A stretch of 64,000 nucleotides of DNA from Telluribacter sp035998675 (lineage in GTDB: Bacteria; Bacteroidota; Bacteroidia; Cytophagales; Spirosomataceae), in NCBI RefSeq assembly GCF_035998675.1, contig NZ_DASYHI010000019.1, positions 248,001 through 312,000 on the forward strand, given 5' to 3'. How positions within the stretch are numbered: the first letter of the stretch is position 1; every line of letters starts with the position of its first letter. Below the pieces are notes generated by a model. The model worked only from the letters and a program-made list of their open reading frames with translations. It did no database searches and was not told the DNA's origin. The position numbers and the translations under genes are program-made. This document shows, one piece after another, positions 16,925-25,733 of the stretch.

Positions 16925-17416
16925 TTAGAGTAATTGTCTGAGTTTGTTTTTGATCCGGTGAATCCTTACCCGCAGGCTCACCGCGTTGATACCCACTACC
17001 CTGGATATTTCCTCGTATTCCAGTTCGTCCAGTACCATCATGATAATCAGCCGGTCCAGCTCGGGTAGCTTACCGATGGCCTGGTACAAAGCCTGGTATG
17101 CCGGGTCGTCCACCTCTACCCAATCGGCCTGGCCTAATAAGGCTACTGCTTCCTGAGCTACTTTCTCCTTCCGGCGGGTAGTCCGGATGTACATCAGGCA
17201 GGTATTGACGGTGATGCGGTAAATCCAGGTTTTGTGGGAAGCGTCACCCCGAAACTGCGGCAGGGCTCTCCAGACATTAATGAATATCTCCTGCGAGAGG
17301 TCCTTGGCCTGGTCCCTGTCCCCCTGTACGTAGCCCATGCACACCTGGAGTACCATAGGACGGTACTGCTGGTACAGCGACTCAAACAGCGGTAACCGGG
17401 CGGGCGTACTACTCAT
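16925..17416 (-). CDS. ECF-family RNA polymerase sigma factor
   Basis: Encodes 163 residues. Region 2 is clear (YQQYRPMVLQVCMGYVQGD, DLSQEIFINVWRALPQF, KTWIYRITVNTC), and region 4 carries the helix-turn-helix (LPELDRLIIMMVLDELEYEE, VVGINAVSLRVRIHRIKNKL). This is the size of a minimal ECF sigma. Its start overlaps the end of the upstream alpha/beta hydrolase gene by 8 bases, which is unusual and implies translational coupling. The membrane protein downstream may be its anti-sigma. The signal sensed is unknown. Confidence 0.9.
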   Translation of the reverse strand: MSSTPARLPLFESLYQQYRPMVLQVCMGYVQGDRDQAKDLSQEIFINVWRALPQFRGDASHKTWIYRITVNTCLMYIRTTRRKEKVAQEAVALLGQADWVEVDDPAYQALYQAIGKLPELDRLIIMMVLDELEYEEISRVVGINAVSLRVRIHRIKNKLRQLL

Positions 17417-18248
17417 TTTTCAGAAAGTCGGCTACTTTTTCGTATAACCAGTCCGGCTGGTCAAACATGATAAAATGCCTGCTGGCGGGAGCGATTTGAA
17501 TGGTTTTAGCTGGTAGTAGGGCGTACTGCTTCTGAAAGTTTTCCAGGACTATCTTTTCATCCGGAAACGGAGCGCCCAGTATCAGGGTTTCAGCCTTTAT
17601 GCTGGGTAGTACTTCCCGCAGGTCCAGTTTGAGCAGGTCAGTATACCCATACACATAGGTGGGTCGGTGGGCTTCTACGGTCCAGCGGGCGAGGGTGTCT
17701 GCCATGGCCTTGTTATTGGTCATGTTGCCGGCCATGCCTGCGGCCATCTGGGCAAACTGCTCATTCGGCATTTCTAATATTTGCTTGTTGTACGGACTTT
17801 CGTAGGATATCTGCGAGGCCGGTACGCCGGGCATCATAAGCGCCCGCATGCACGGAATCGCATCCACAAGTACCAGTTTGGTAACGCGGTCGGGAAGAGC
17901 CGCGGCTATATCAACCGCCAGATTTCCTCCCATACTGTGCCCGATCAGGGTCAGGTTGCCCAATTTTTCCTGCTCAATGTAAGCCAGCAGCTCCTGCCGG
18001 AGGCGGGGGTACCAGGGCGTCTCAACGGGTGGTATGCCGTTGAAGCCGGCGTAGGAGACCACGTGGCTCTCCACCTTGGAGAGGTGGCTAATGGTTTCGT
18101 TCCAGACCGAACCCGGAGACGTAAAACCGGGCAGAAAAAGAACAGCAGTACCTTGGCCACTCTTCAATACCCGAATAGCTTTGGGTTGTGCGAAGGTCAG
18201 GGCGGCCATTAGTAGTAAAGCGATAGTAAATTTGATGGTCTTCATCAT
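17409..18248 (-). CDS. Exported alpha/beta hydrolase
   Basis: Encodes 279 residues with a cleavable signal peptide (LLLMAALTFAQ), so periplasmic or secreted. The fold is canonical: oxyanion strand VLFLPGFTSPGSVWNE, nucleophile elbow LIGHSMGGN (Ser107 or so), acid region near ETLILGAPFPDE, and catalytic His in PASRHFIMFDQP. Substrate is unknown; ester or lactone hydrolysis is likely. Two adjacent ATG codons offer starts at 18248 or 18245. It is first in an operon with an ECF sigma factor (8-base overlap) and a membrane protein. Confidence 0.88.
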   Translation of the reverse strand: MMKTIKFTIALLLMAALTFAQPKAIRVLKSGQGTAVLFLPGFTSPGSVWNETISHLSKVESHVVSYAGFNGIPPVETPWYPRLRQELLAYIEQEKLGNLTLIGHSMGGNLAVDIAAALPDRVTKLVLVDAIPCMRALMMPGVPASQISYESPYNKQILEMPNEQFAQMAAGMAGNMTNNKAMADTLARWTVEAHRPTYVYGYTDLLKLDLREVLPSIKAETLILGAPFPDEKIVLENFQKQYALLPAKTIQIAPASRHFIMFDQPDWLYEKVADFLKNE

Positions 18249-18719
18249 TTGTTTTTTATCGCTTTGATGCAGGTGCCGGACAAATGTTACATAGGCTCTA
18301 CTTTTTTCCTAACATCTATCCAAAACTATACAAAAAGGGAGCCTTGTTGGCGGCGTGTAGAACACTACTATGTGGAGCAGGACATGGTGGCTGCCCCCAA
18401 AGAAGCTCTGGGCAAAAGCGCCGCTTATCTGAGGGGTAAATTTAGTTTTTATAATTTCATTACTCCAGGCCACCCGACGCATCATCGGGTGGCCTCTTGT
18501 TTGTACTACTTTATATTCCTTTTCAGCGGTTAATACCAATAGACTGGCACAACATAAAGTACCTGAAGGAAGTTTTACTACTTTATACTACCTATCAGAG
18601 TACCTGCGGGGGACTGGGTGCGCTACAATCTGAAACAATATTCCCTAACAAGTCTTTCCTATTAAAATACCCCTCTTTTAGGCTTTTAAATTCCAGAAAC
18701 CGAAATCCTGAATACCTGC
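18249..18719. other. 471-base gap with a strong hairpin; possible small RNA
   Basis: This lies between divergently transcribed operons. No protein-coding frame looks real. A GC-rich hairpin at 18468-18494 lies in the middle, where neither flanking gene ends. That suggests a short plus-strand transcript from about 18330 that ends at the hairpin, that is, an unidentified small RNA. I could not match it to 6S, SRP, RNase P or tmRNA. Confidence 0.4.
18468..18503 (+). terminator. Rho-independent terminator-like hairpin
   Basis: Arms GGCCACCCGA (18468-18477) and TCGGGTGGCC (18485-18494) pair perfectly across a 7-base loop, followed by TCTTGTTTG. Confidence 0.65.
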
Positions 18720-19502
18720 ATGGAAGAAAACGAAAAACTGCAACTGACTGAGGACGAGAAGAAACTGTTTGAAGACCTCATGCCGGAAGACCTGGACGAA
18801 ATCCTTGATACCGGCGTTAACCGTCGGCACTTCCTGAAACTACTGACCCTAACCGGTGGGGGAATCCTGGCCTACCAGGCGGCCGCGGCCGAGCAGGTAC
18901 TGACCCGGCCACTCAACGTACCACCGGACCAGCTGTCCCCGGCCAGTATTGAAAACGGGGTTGAGGTAGCATTCAAGGTCAATGGAGCCGCCAAAAAGCT
19001 GACGGTAGACTCCCGCATGACGCTGCTGGATACCCTGCGCGAACGACTGGAACTCACCGGCTCCAAAAAAGGCTGTGACCACGGGCAGTGCGGCGCGTGT
19101 ACGGTACTGGTGGATGGTCGGCGGGTGCTGTCATGCCTTACCCTGGCCGCCAGTTGTGAAGGCCGGTCGGTCAAAACCATTGAGGGTCTGGCCCAGGGCA
19201 ATGAGCTGCATCCGGTGCAGGCGGCATTCATCAAAAACGACGGTTTTCAATGCGGATTCTGTACGCCCGGGCAAATCTGTTCGGCAGTAGCCGTGCTGGA
19301 AGAGGCCAAAAGGGGTGAAGCCAGTTACGTGACCGAAAACGTTCGTAAAACTTCCGGAGCCATTCCTCTCTCAGACGAGGAGATACGGGAGCGGATGTCG
19401 GGCAACCTGTGCCGCTGCGGCGCTTATCCCAATATTGTGGCGGCCATCCGGGAAGTATACAGCGGAAAACCCGTGGAACAGACCTGGCGGTTTGTAGGGT
19501 AA
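18720..19502 (+). CDS. paoA: Aldehyde oxidoreductase 2Fe-2S subunit, PaoA type
   Basis: Encodes the 260-residue iron-sulfur subunit of a periplasmic xanthine-oxidase-family enzyme. Two 2Fe-2S clusters are visible: the plant-ferredoxin type with Cys119, Cys124, Cys127, Cys139 (CDHGQCGACTVLVDGRRVLSC is interrupted here for length: CDHGQCGAC then C139), and the four-helix type with Cys178, Cys181, Cys231, Cys233 (CGFCTPGQ, CRCGAY). A twin-arginine signal NRRHFLKLLTLTGGG starts only at residue 34, after an acidic N-terminal extension. It is first of three genes matching PaoABC (YagTSR), which oxidises aromatic and other aldehydes. The PaoD-like maturation factor is not in the window. Confidence 0.88.
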   Translation: MEENEKLQLTEDEKKLFEDLMPEDLDEILDTGVNRRHFLKLLTLTGGGILAYQAAAAEQVLTRPLNVPPDQLSPASIENGVEVAFKVNGAAKKLTVDSRMTLLDTLRERLELTGSKKGCDHGQCGACTVLVDGRRVLSCLTLAASCEGRSVKTIEGLAQGNELHPVQAAFIKNDGFQCGFCTPGQICSAVAVLEEAKRGEASYVTENVRKTSGAIPLSDEEIRERMSGNLCRCGAYPNIVAAIREVYSGKPVEQTWRFVG

Positions 19503-19569
19503 GCATCAATGGTTATGCTTTGAGTGAACTGGAATTGATATAAGTACTTCACTTGCTGATAGAGAGGTT

Positions 19570-20577
19570 ATGAGACCATTTAAATACACGAATGCCAAAG
19601 ACGTTTCCACCGCCACCCAACTCCTGACGGCCAATCCGGGAGGGCGGTTTCTGGCGGGCGGTACCAATCTGCTGGACCTGATGAAGGAAGATGTAGAGCG
19701 GCCCAATGAGTTGATTGACATTTCCCGCCTGGGCCTTGACCAGATAAAACCCATAGTTACCGGTACCCTCAAAGGCGGGCTGTCCATCGGGGGACTGGGC
19801 AAGAATACCGACGCGGCCAATCATGCGCTGGTGCGCCAGCACTACCCGCTGCTCACACAGGCTATACTGGCGGGTGCCTCCGGACAAATACGGAATATGG
19901 CGACCAACGGAGGCAATCTGTTGCAACGTACCCGCTGTCCGTATTTCTACGAAGTATCCATGCCCTGCAACAAACGCGAGCCGGGTACCGGCTGCGGCGC
20001 CATGGAAGGCATCAACCGGCTGCATGCCATCTTTGGCTGGTCGGACAAATGCATCGCCGTGTACCCTTCGGATATGTCGGTAGCACTGGCCGCGCTGGAC
20101 GCGGTGGTACGGGTCCGGGATGCAGCCGGACAGGAACGAACCATTCCTTTTCGAGACTTTCACCGCCTGCCGGGCGATACGCCCGAAAAAGACACCAATC
20201 TCGCGCACGGTGAACTGATTACGGCCATTGAGCTACCTAAGAACAACTTCGCCGAAAAATCATACTACCTAAAAGTACGCGACCGGGCTTCGTATGCGTT
20301 TGCTCTGGTTTCGGTCGCGGCGGCCCTGGAGGTGGCCAATAACCGAATTGTGCAGGCCCGGATTGCGATGGGAGGTGTGGCGCACAAGCCCTGGCGGACT
20401 TTGCAAGCCGAACAGATGCTCGTAGGAAAAGAACCTACCGAAGCTAATTTCAAGCTGGCGGCCGAAGCCGCCATGGCGGAGGCGAAGCCTCTGGAGCATA
20501 ACAAATACAAAGTGGAGCTGGGCCGACGAAGCATTGTGCGGGCTCTGCAAATAGCCATGGATGGAAAAAGGTCCTGA
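19570..20577 (+). CDS. paoB: Aldehyde oxidoreductase FAD subunit, PaoB type
   Basis: Encodes 335 residues of the FAD-binding subunit (xanthine dehydrogenase subunit M family). The FAD-binding loop is FLAGGTNLLDLM, with IRNMATNGGNLLQRT following. The extra 4Fe-4S cluster characteristic of PaoB is indicated by Cys123, Cys133, Cys142 and Cys161 (RCPYF, PCNKREPGTGC, DKC). It passes electrons from the molybdenum centre via the 2Fe-2S subunit to FAD and then to an acceptor. 67 bases downstream of paoA and 21 upstream of paoC; a typical operon. No signal of its own; expected to be co-exported with PaoA. Confidence 0.9.
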   Translation: MRPFKYTNAKDVSTATQLLTANPGGRFLAGGTNLLDLMKEDVERPNELIDISRLGLDQIKPIVTGTLKGGLSIGGLGKNTDAANHALVRQHYPLLTQAILAGASGQIRNMATNGGNLLQRTRCPYFYEVSMPCNKREPGTGCGAMEGINRLHAIFGWSDKCIAVYPSDMSVALAALDAVVRVRDAAGQERTIPFRDFHRLPGDTPEKDTNLAHGELITAIELPKNNFAEKSYYLKVRDRASYAFALVSVAAALEVANNRIVQARIAMGGVAHKPWRTLQAEQMLVGKEPTEANFKLAAEAAMAEAKPLEHNKYKVELGRRSIVRALQIAMDGKRS

Positions 20578-20598
20578 TTTTTATAAGCCCCAAATTTT

Positions 20599-22725
20599 AT
20601 GGAAGAGAAAAATAAAATGATCGGCACGCCCGTCAGTCGTATCGATGGGATATTAAAGGTAACCGGCAAGGCTGATTATTCCGTGGACCATCCGGTGGCT
20701 AATGTCGCCCACGCCATGATTTTTAAAAGTACCATTGCCGCCGGAAAGATTGTGGACATTGATACCGCCGCGGCCGAGAAAGCACCGGGTGTACTGGCCG
20801 TAATCACCCACAAAAATGTGCCTAAGCTGAACGAAAAAGGAGGCATTCGGGGCGGAGCCATGCTACAAAGTCCGGTTATTGAATTTTACGGGCAACACAT
20901 TGGCCTGGTGGTGGCCGAAACTTTTGAACAGGCCCGGCACGCCGCCCGCTTAATAAAGGCAAAGTACGAAGAGGCGTCGCCCAAAACCAACTTTGAAAAA
21001 TTATCTAAAGAAGCCAAAACACCAAAAGATAAGGACCGGGCGGATGTAAAACGCGGAGATGTGAAAGCGGCACTCGCCAACGCCGAATTTAAAGTGGAGG
21101 AGGTGTACGAAACGCCCATGGAGCACCACCACCCCATGGAACCCCACGCCACCATCGCCGAGTGGAAGGGCGACCACGTAACCTTGTACAACAGTGCCCA
21201 AATCGTAACCGGAGCGCAGAGTGCCGCCGCCGCCACGCTCAACCTCAAGCCAGAGCAGGTACGTATCGTATCGCCCTACCTCGGCGGTGGATTTGGTTCC
21301 AAGGGCGGGCAGTGGGCCAACCTGGTGCTGACGGCGATAGCGGCCAAAATGGTGAACCGGCCGGTACAACTGGCCCTGACCCGCCACCAGATGTTCAATT
21401 CGGTCGGGTTGCGGCAGCGGAACCACCAGAAAGTAAGTCTGGCCGCTACCAAAGACGGCAAACTGACGGCCCTGGCGCACGAAACAACCACCCACTGCGC
21501 CATTGACAATGAGTTTGTGGAGCCCTGCGGCGACTGCTCCAAAGTCATGTATGCGACGCCCAATTCGCTCATTTCCTACCGGGTAGTACCCATGCATATT
21601 ATCCTGCCTACCTACACGCGCGGGCCGGGAAAAGCCACGGGAAGCTTTGCGCTGGAATCGGCGATGGACGAGCTGGCTTACAAGCTGAAAATGGACCCCA
21701 TCGAATTCCGAATCAAAAATGAGCCCGAGCGTGACCCCTCCAATGGCAAACCCTGGTCGTCACGAACTACGGTACAATGCCTGCGGGAAGGCTCCAAAGC
21801 CTTTGGCTGGGAGAAGCGCAGGCCCGAACCCCGCCAGAACCAGCAGGGCAACTACCTCATTGGTTACGGGGTGGCCTGCGGTACTTACCCGGCGCACCAA
21901 AGGCCCAGCTCCGCGCTGGTAAAACTGGACCGAAAGGGCAATGAAGTGACTGCCACCGTTGAGCTGGCCGCGGCCGACCTGGGCACTGGTACCTATACCA
22001 TTCTGGCCCAGACCGCCGCCGACGCACTGGGCTTGCCGATGGAAAGGATAACTGTCAAAATTGGTGATTCTGATTTGCCTCCCGCCGCTGGCTCGGTGGG
22101 GTCAGTGGGGGCCACCAGCTACGCCAACGTAGTAAATGATGCCTGTATAAAAATCACGGATGAACTGATGGCCAAATCGGGCAAACAGTTTTTTGCCCGG
22201 CCGACAGCCGCTCAGTTGATGCTATCTGAAAAAGTTACTGAGTTCCAGACCCGGGCAGATTCGAAAGAACTGGAAAGCGCCGACGAGTACTCGTCGCACA
22301 GCTTCAACGCCAACTTTGCAGAGGTGCGGGTAGATATGTATACTGGCATGGTACGCGTAGACCGCTTCCTGGCCGTAACCGGAGCGGGCAAAATCCTCAA
22401 CCCTAAGACGGCCAATTCGCAGGTACTTGGAGGTATTGCCTGGGGTATTGGCATGGCTTTGTCCGAAGAATCGGTGGTGGACCCGCGCTGGGGTAACTTC
22501 GTAACCCGCTCCCTGGCCGACTATCACGTTCCTTCTAATCTGGATATAGGTACCATGGAAGCCATTTTTATCCGGGAAGAAGACAAACACTCAAACAAAT
22601 TAGGCATAAAAGGACTGGGGGAAGTTGGTATAGTGGGGGTAGCCGCGGCCGTTGCCAACGCCGTTTTTAATGCCACCGGCAAACGAATCCGGCAACTCCC
22701 CATCACACCGGACAAACTGGTGTAA
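20599..22725 (+). CDS. paoC: Aldehyde oxidoreductase molybdopterin subunit, PaoC type
   Basis: Encodes the 708-residue catalytic subunit. The N-terminal a/b-hammerhead (residues about 20-130, ITHKNVPKLNEKGG) is followed by molybdopterin-binding domains containing GGGFGSKGG and GPGKATGSFALESAMDEL. The catalytic base is Glu675 in GLGEVGIVG near the C-terminus. Together with PaoA and PaoB this should form an alpha-beta-gamma enzyme that oxidises aldehydes to acids using water as oxygen donor; it needs molybdopterin (probably cytosine dinucleotide) cofactor. Length is close to E. coli PaoC. Substrate range cannot be read from sequence. A hairpin followed by T residues lies just downstream. Confidence 0.92.
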   Translation: MEEKNKMIGTPVSRIDGILKVTGKADYSVDHPVANVAHAMIFKSTIAAGKIVDIDTAAAEKAPGVLAVITHKNVPKLNEKGGIRGGAMLQSPVIEFYGQHIGLVVAETFEQARHAARLIKAKYEEASPKTNFEKLSKEAKTPKDKDRADVKRGDVKAALANAEFKVEEVYETPMEHHHPMEPHATIAEWKGDHVTLYNSAQIVTGAQSAAAATLNLKPEQVRIVSPYLGGGFGSKGGQWANLVLTAIAAKMVNRPVQLALTRHQMFNSVGLRQRNHQKVSLAATKDGKLTALAHETTTHCAIDNEFVEPCGDCSKVMYATPNSLISYRVVPMHIILPTYTRGPGKATGSFALESAMDELAYKLKMDPIEFRIKNEPERDPSNGKPWSSRTTVQCLREGSKAFGWEKRRPEPRQNQQGNYLIGYGVACGTYPAHQRPSSALVKLDRKGNEVTATVELAAADLGTGTYTILAQTAADALGLPMERITVKIGDSDLPPAAGSVGSVGATSYANVVNDACIKITDELMAKSGKQFFARPTAAQLMLSEKVTEFQTRADSKELESADEYSSHSFNANFAEVRVDMYTGMVRVDRFLAVTGAGKILNPKTANSQVLGGIAWGIGMALSEESVVDPRWGNFVTRSLADYHVPSNLDIGTMEAIFIREEDKHSNKLGIKGLGEVGIVGVAAAVANAVFNATGKRIRQLPITPDKLV

Positions 22726-22759
22726 AACCAGGCTCCCTGCTAGTAGTACTTCTCCATTT

Positions 22760-22796
22760 CAAATTCCAGGTACTGTGGTATCTGGAATTTGTTTTT
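22760..22796 (+). terminator. Terminator after the pao operon
   Basis: Arms CAAATTCCAGGTAC (22760-22773) and GTATCTGGAATTTG (22778-22791) pair with one mismatch over a TGTG loop, followed by TTTTT. Confidence 0.75.
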
Positions 22797-22867
22797 ACCT
22801 TCGTTTGTAAAGGCAGACCGATACTTTTTGCGTCTGTGTTATTGCAAAGGTGTTCACTACATACTGG

Positions 22868-22901
22868 TTGTTTAGTTCGGTAGGTAAGAATGTTATCTTT
22901 G
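22868..22901 (+). promoter_or_regulatory. Candidate promoter for cytochrome c/propeller gene
   Basis: A -33-like TTG at 22868-22870 is followed after 23 bases by TATCTTTG at 22894-22901, matching TAnnTTTG. It lies 42 bases before the start codon at 22944. Confidence 0.55.
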
Positions 22902-22943
22902 CTTTTAGATAAAGAAAGGCTTTGCTTTCAATAAAATAGATCA

Positions 22944-25712
22944 ATGTTCAGAATTTCACGTAAAGTTTCCCTCATTGCTTCGGTCGGCGTGCTGTCCGTG
23001 GCTTCGCTATTTCTTGCTGGTAACTCTGATTTTAAAAAAGTAGTTACCACCCAACCCGATACTCTCGAAATCGCCCCCTTTGTGGAGCCTGACTTCCCTT
23101 TTATCTCTACGTCCATTGATGGTCGCAAGCTGGGGCCGGGCTTCCCTAAGGAGAATGAGGCTGCCCGGACGCTGGCGATCCGGCTCAGCGACAGCGCCTA
23201 CGTAAGCTTTGATACGGACCTGCTCCGGTGGTCGGTCGCCTGGACCCGCAGCTTCATGTCCATGAACCTGATGGCGCAGGTTTCATACAGTGATTTTTTC
23301 AACAAGAGTAATAAACTGGCTACCGTGGGGGGAGTACCCCAGCTGGCTACCGGAAGCTACGCGGGTTGGGTAGCACTGAAAGACAATCCGGCAAACTTCG
23401 AGGTAGGTACTCCCCGACGGGACTGGATGCCGCTACCGGCCGAAGAGGCCCGTTGGAATGGGGTTTATACGCACGGTGATAAGGTAGTACTGAACTATAC
23501 TGTGGGTCAAGTACCTATACTGGAAATGCCGGGCAGTATTTCGTTCAACGGACAAACCGCCTTTACCCGAACCTTCAAAATAGGCTCCTCCAGCGATGCG
23601 CTGGGACTGGTGCTGGCAGAAGTACCCAATGCTAAAAAAGTAGAGCAGAATGCACGCTTCGCGTACATCTATCAGGGAACCAATCAGGATACAGTGACGG
23701 CGGTGGGGCTGGCTGGTAAGGGTACCAAGCTGATGACACCCAGCGTATCGGATAAGGGTCACCTGAAAATCATAGTAGCGCCTTCCAGCCAGGGCATGGA
23801 AGCTACGGTACTGGTCTGGAAAGGTCCCGCCCGACTGATCAAACAATTTGAGAAAGCTACTAAATCAACCAAAATTACGCTTCCCGACGTAACAAAAGGC
23901 GGTCCCGCCTACTGGAAGGAGGAGGTAGTGACACGGGGCGTACTCGCGCCGGACACGGCGGCCTTCATGACCGACAAACTGACCCTGCCCCTACCCAACC
24001 CCTGGAAACGGAACGTGCGGGTGGCTGATGTGTCTTTCTTTAAAGACGGACGGGCTGCGGCCATTACTTTCGAGGGGGATGTCTGGCTGATTGACGGCAT
24101 TGACCGGGGACTCCAGAACTTAACGTGGACTAGGTTTGCGTCTGGTATGCACGAGACCATGACCATTGAGGTAGTGAAGGATACGGTTTATGTGTTTGGG
24201 CGGGAGGGCATCGTGCGGCTGCACGACCTGAACCGGGACGGCGTAGCCGACTACTACGAAAATTTTTCGAACATCATGTCCCAGTCGCCCGAAGGGCGGG
24301 AGTGGGCGGCCGATCTGGTAGCCGCGCCGGACGGTAGTTTTTATGTAGCCAAGGGCGGCAGCCTGAGTAACGGTCCGGGTATGACGCCGCAGGTGGGTAA
24401 AGGCTTCCGGGCGGGCTCAAAGCACAACGGTACTATTCTCCGGATTTCAGCGGATGGTCGCCAATCCGAGGTGATCGCTACGGGACTGCGGGGGCCGTAC
24501 CTGGGTATCCATCCCCAAACCGGTGTTCTTACTTCCTCCGACCAGCAGGGTAACTTTGTGCCTTCTACGCCGATTTACCTGGTAAAGAAAGGCGACTACT
24601 ACGGCGTAAGCCCCACCGCTCATGGGCAGGAGAATCCCGAGATAACCCCGCCGCTTACCTGGATTCCTCACCACATTGACCAGTCGAGTATCTCACAGGC
24701 CTGGGTAACCAGTAACAAAATGGGCCCCCTGAGCGGGAACATGGTACACTTCTCCTTTGGTCGCCCCGGTTTGTTCAGGGTACTTATAGATAGTACTTCG
24801 CAGGGTGTACAGGGGGGTGTTTCAATCATTCATGCCGACTACCCCGCTCCTACTTCCAAAGGCGCAACGCATCCCGTGGACGGGCAACTCTACGTGGCGG
24901 GCTTTAACCTGTGGGGTTCCAATTCGAAAGGGCTGAGCGCCCTGCTGCGGCTGCGCTACACGGGCAAGCCCAGCTATATGGTCAATGGATTTGAGAGTGG
25001 AAAGCAGGGAATTGTACTAAGTTTTGATTCGGAACTGGACCCGGCCGTAGCCTCCAACCCGGACAATTTTAAGGTAAAAAGGTACAACTACAAGCGGACC
25101 GAAGAGTACGGCTCCGGGCACTACAAACTGGATGGCTCTACGGGCGAAGAAACCATGTACGTTTCGGCCGCTTACGTATCGCCTGACCGCAAAAAGGTAC
25201 TGCTGCTGGTCCCGGAGATGAAAGAAGTAATGCAGATGGAGGTGGACTATCAGTTAAAGGCTAAGGATGGCCGTAAAGTTGACGACCAGTTCTGGTTTAC
25301 GATTAATCACCTGGACGACCTGGCGCCCGCCAAATATGGTTTTGAAAAAGTAGATTATGCTCTCCTGACGGCCCGCAGAGAAGCTTCGGCGGAGAAACCC
25401 AAAGAAGTAGCCTCCGCGGAAAAAGGGCGGGCTGTTTTCACCAAAACCGCCTGCGCCGGTTGCCACTCGGAAGGTACCCGCACCAAGGGTATGTACGGTC
25501 CTCCGTTCCAGGGGCTGTACGGTGCTAAACGTCCGTTGGAGGATGGTACCACCGTGGTGGCCGACGAGCAGTACCTCCGGGAATCCATCCTGAATCCAAC
25601 GGCTAAAATTGTGAAGGGCTATAATCCGGAGATGCCCTCCTTCCAGGGTATCCTGTCCGATACCGATATTGAATCAGTTATCCTGTTTGTGAAGTCGCTG
25701 GAAAAGAAATAA
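22944..25712 (+). CDS. Beta-propeller protein with C-terminal cytochrome c domain (DUF6797-like)
   Basis: Encodes 922 residues with an N-terminal signal. Residues about 50-330 resemble the DUF6797-type region found in large exported dehydrogenase-like proteins; about 350-680 form a PQQ-dehydrogenase-like propeller (VADVSFFKDGRAAAITFEGD, HDLNRDGVADYYENF). The C-terminal domain is a class I cytochrome c: CAGCH at 837-841 binds haem, and Met897 in NPEMPSF is the likely sixth ligand. This architecture suggests a periplasmic or secreted redox protein oxidising a sugar or alcohol and handing electrons to haem; the substrate is not known. It is preceded by a good promoter and followed 21 bases later by a polysaccharide deacetylase, which may share the transcript. 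Confidence 0.85.
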   Translation: MFRISRKVSLIASVGVLSVASLFLAGNSDFKKVVTTQPDTLEIAPFVEPDFPFISTSIDGRKLGPGFPKENEAARTLAIRLSDSAYVSFDTDLLRWSVAWTRSFMSMNLMAQVSYSDFFNKSNKLATVGGVPQLATGSYAGWVALKDNPANFEVGTPRRDWMPLPAEEARWNGVYTHGDKVVLNYTVGQVPILEMPGSISFNGQTAFTRTFKIGSSSDALGLVLAEVPNAKKVEQNARFAYIYQGTNQDTVTAVGLAGKGTKLMTPSVSDKGHLKIIVAPSSQGMEATVLVWKGPARLIKQFEKATKSTKITLPDVTKGGPAYWKEEVVTRGVLAPDTAAFMTDKLTLPLPNPWKRNVRVADVSFFKDGRAAAITFEGDVWLIDGIDRGLQNLTWTRFASGMHETMTIEVVKDTVYVFGREGIVRLHDLNRDGVADYYENFSNIMSQSPEGREWAADLVAAPDGSFYVAKGGSLSNGPGMTPQVGKGFRAGSKHNGTILRISADGRQSEVIATGLRGPYLGIHPQTGVLTSSDQQGNFVPSTPIYLVKKGDYYGVSPTAHGQENPEITPPLTWIPHHIDQSSISQAWVTSNKMGPLSGNMVHFSFGRPGLFRVLIDSTSQGVQGGVSIIHADYPAPTSKGATHPVDGQLYVAGFNLWGSNSKGLSALLRLRYTGKPSYMVNGFESGKQGIVLSFDSELDPAVASNPDNFKVKRYNYKRTEEYGSGHYKLDGSTGEETMYVSAAYVSPDRKKVLLLVPEMKEVMQMEVDYQLKAKDGRKVDDQFWFTINHLDDLAPAKYGFEKVDYALLTARREASAEKPKEVASAEKGRAVFTKTACAGCHSEGTRTKGMYGPPFQGLYGAKRPLEDGTTVVADEQYLRESILNPTAKIVKGYNPEMPSFQGILSDTDIESVILFVKSLEKK

Positions 25713-25733
25713 GGAAAGTATCCTACTTCAGGC

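Noticed and set aside
18300..18500. Known structural RNA (6S, SRP, RNase P, tmRNA)
   Set aside because: None of the conserved sequence cores of these RNAs could be found by eye.
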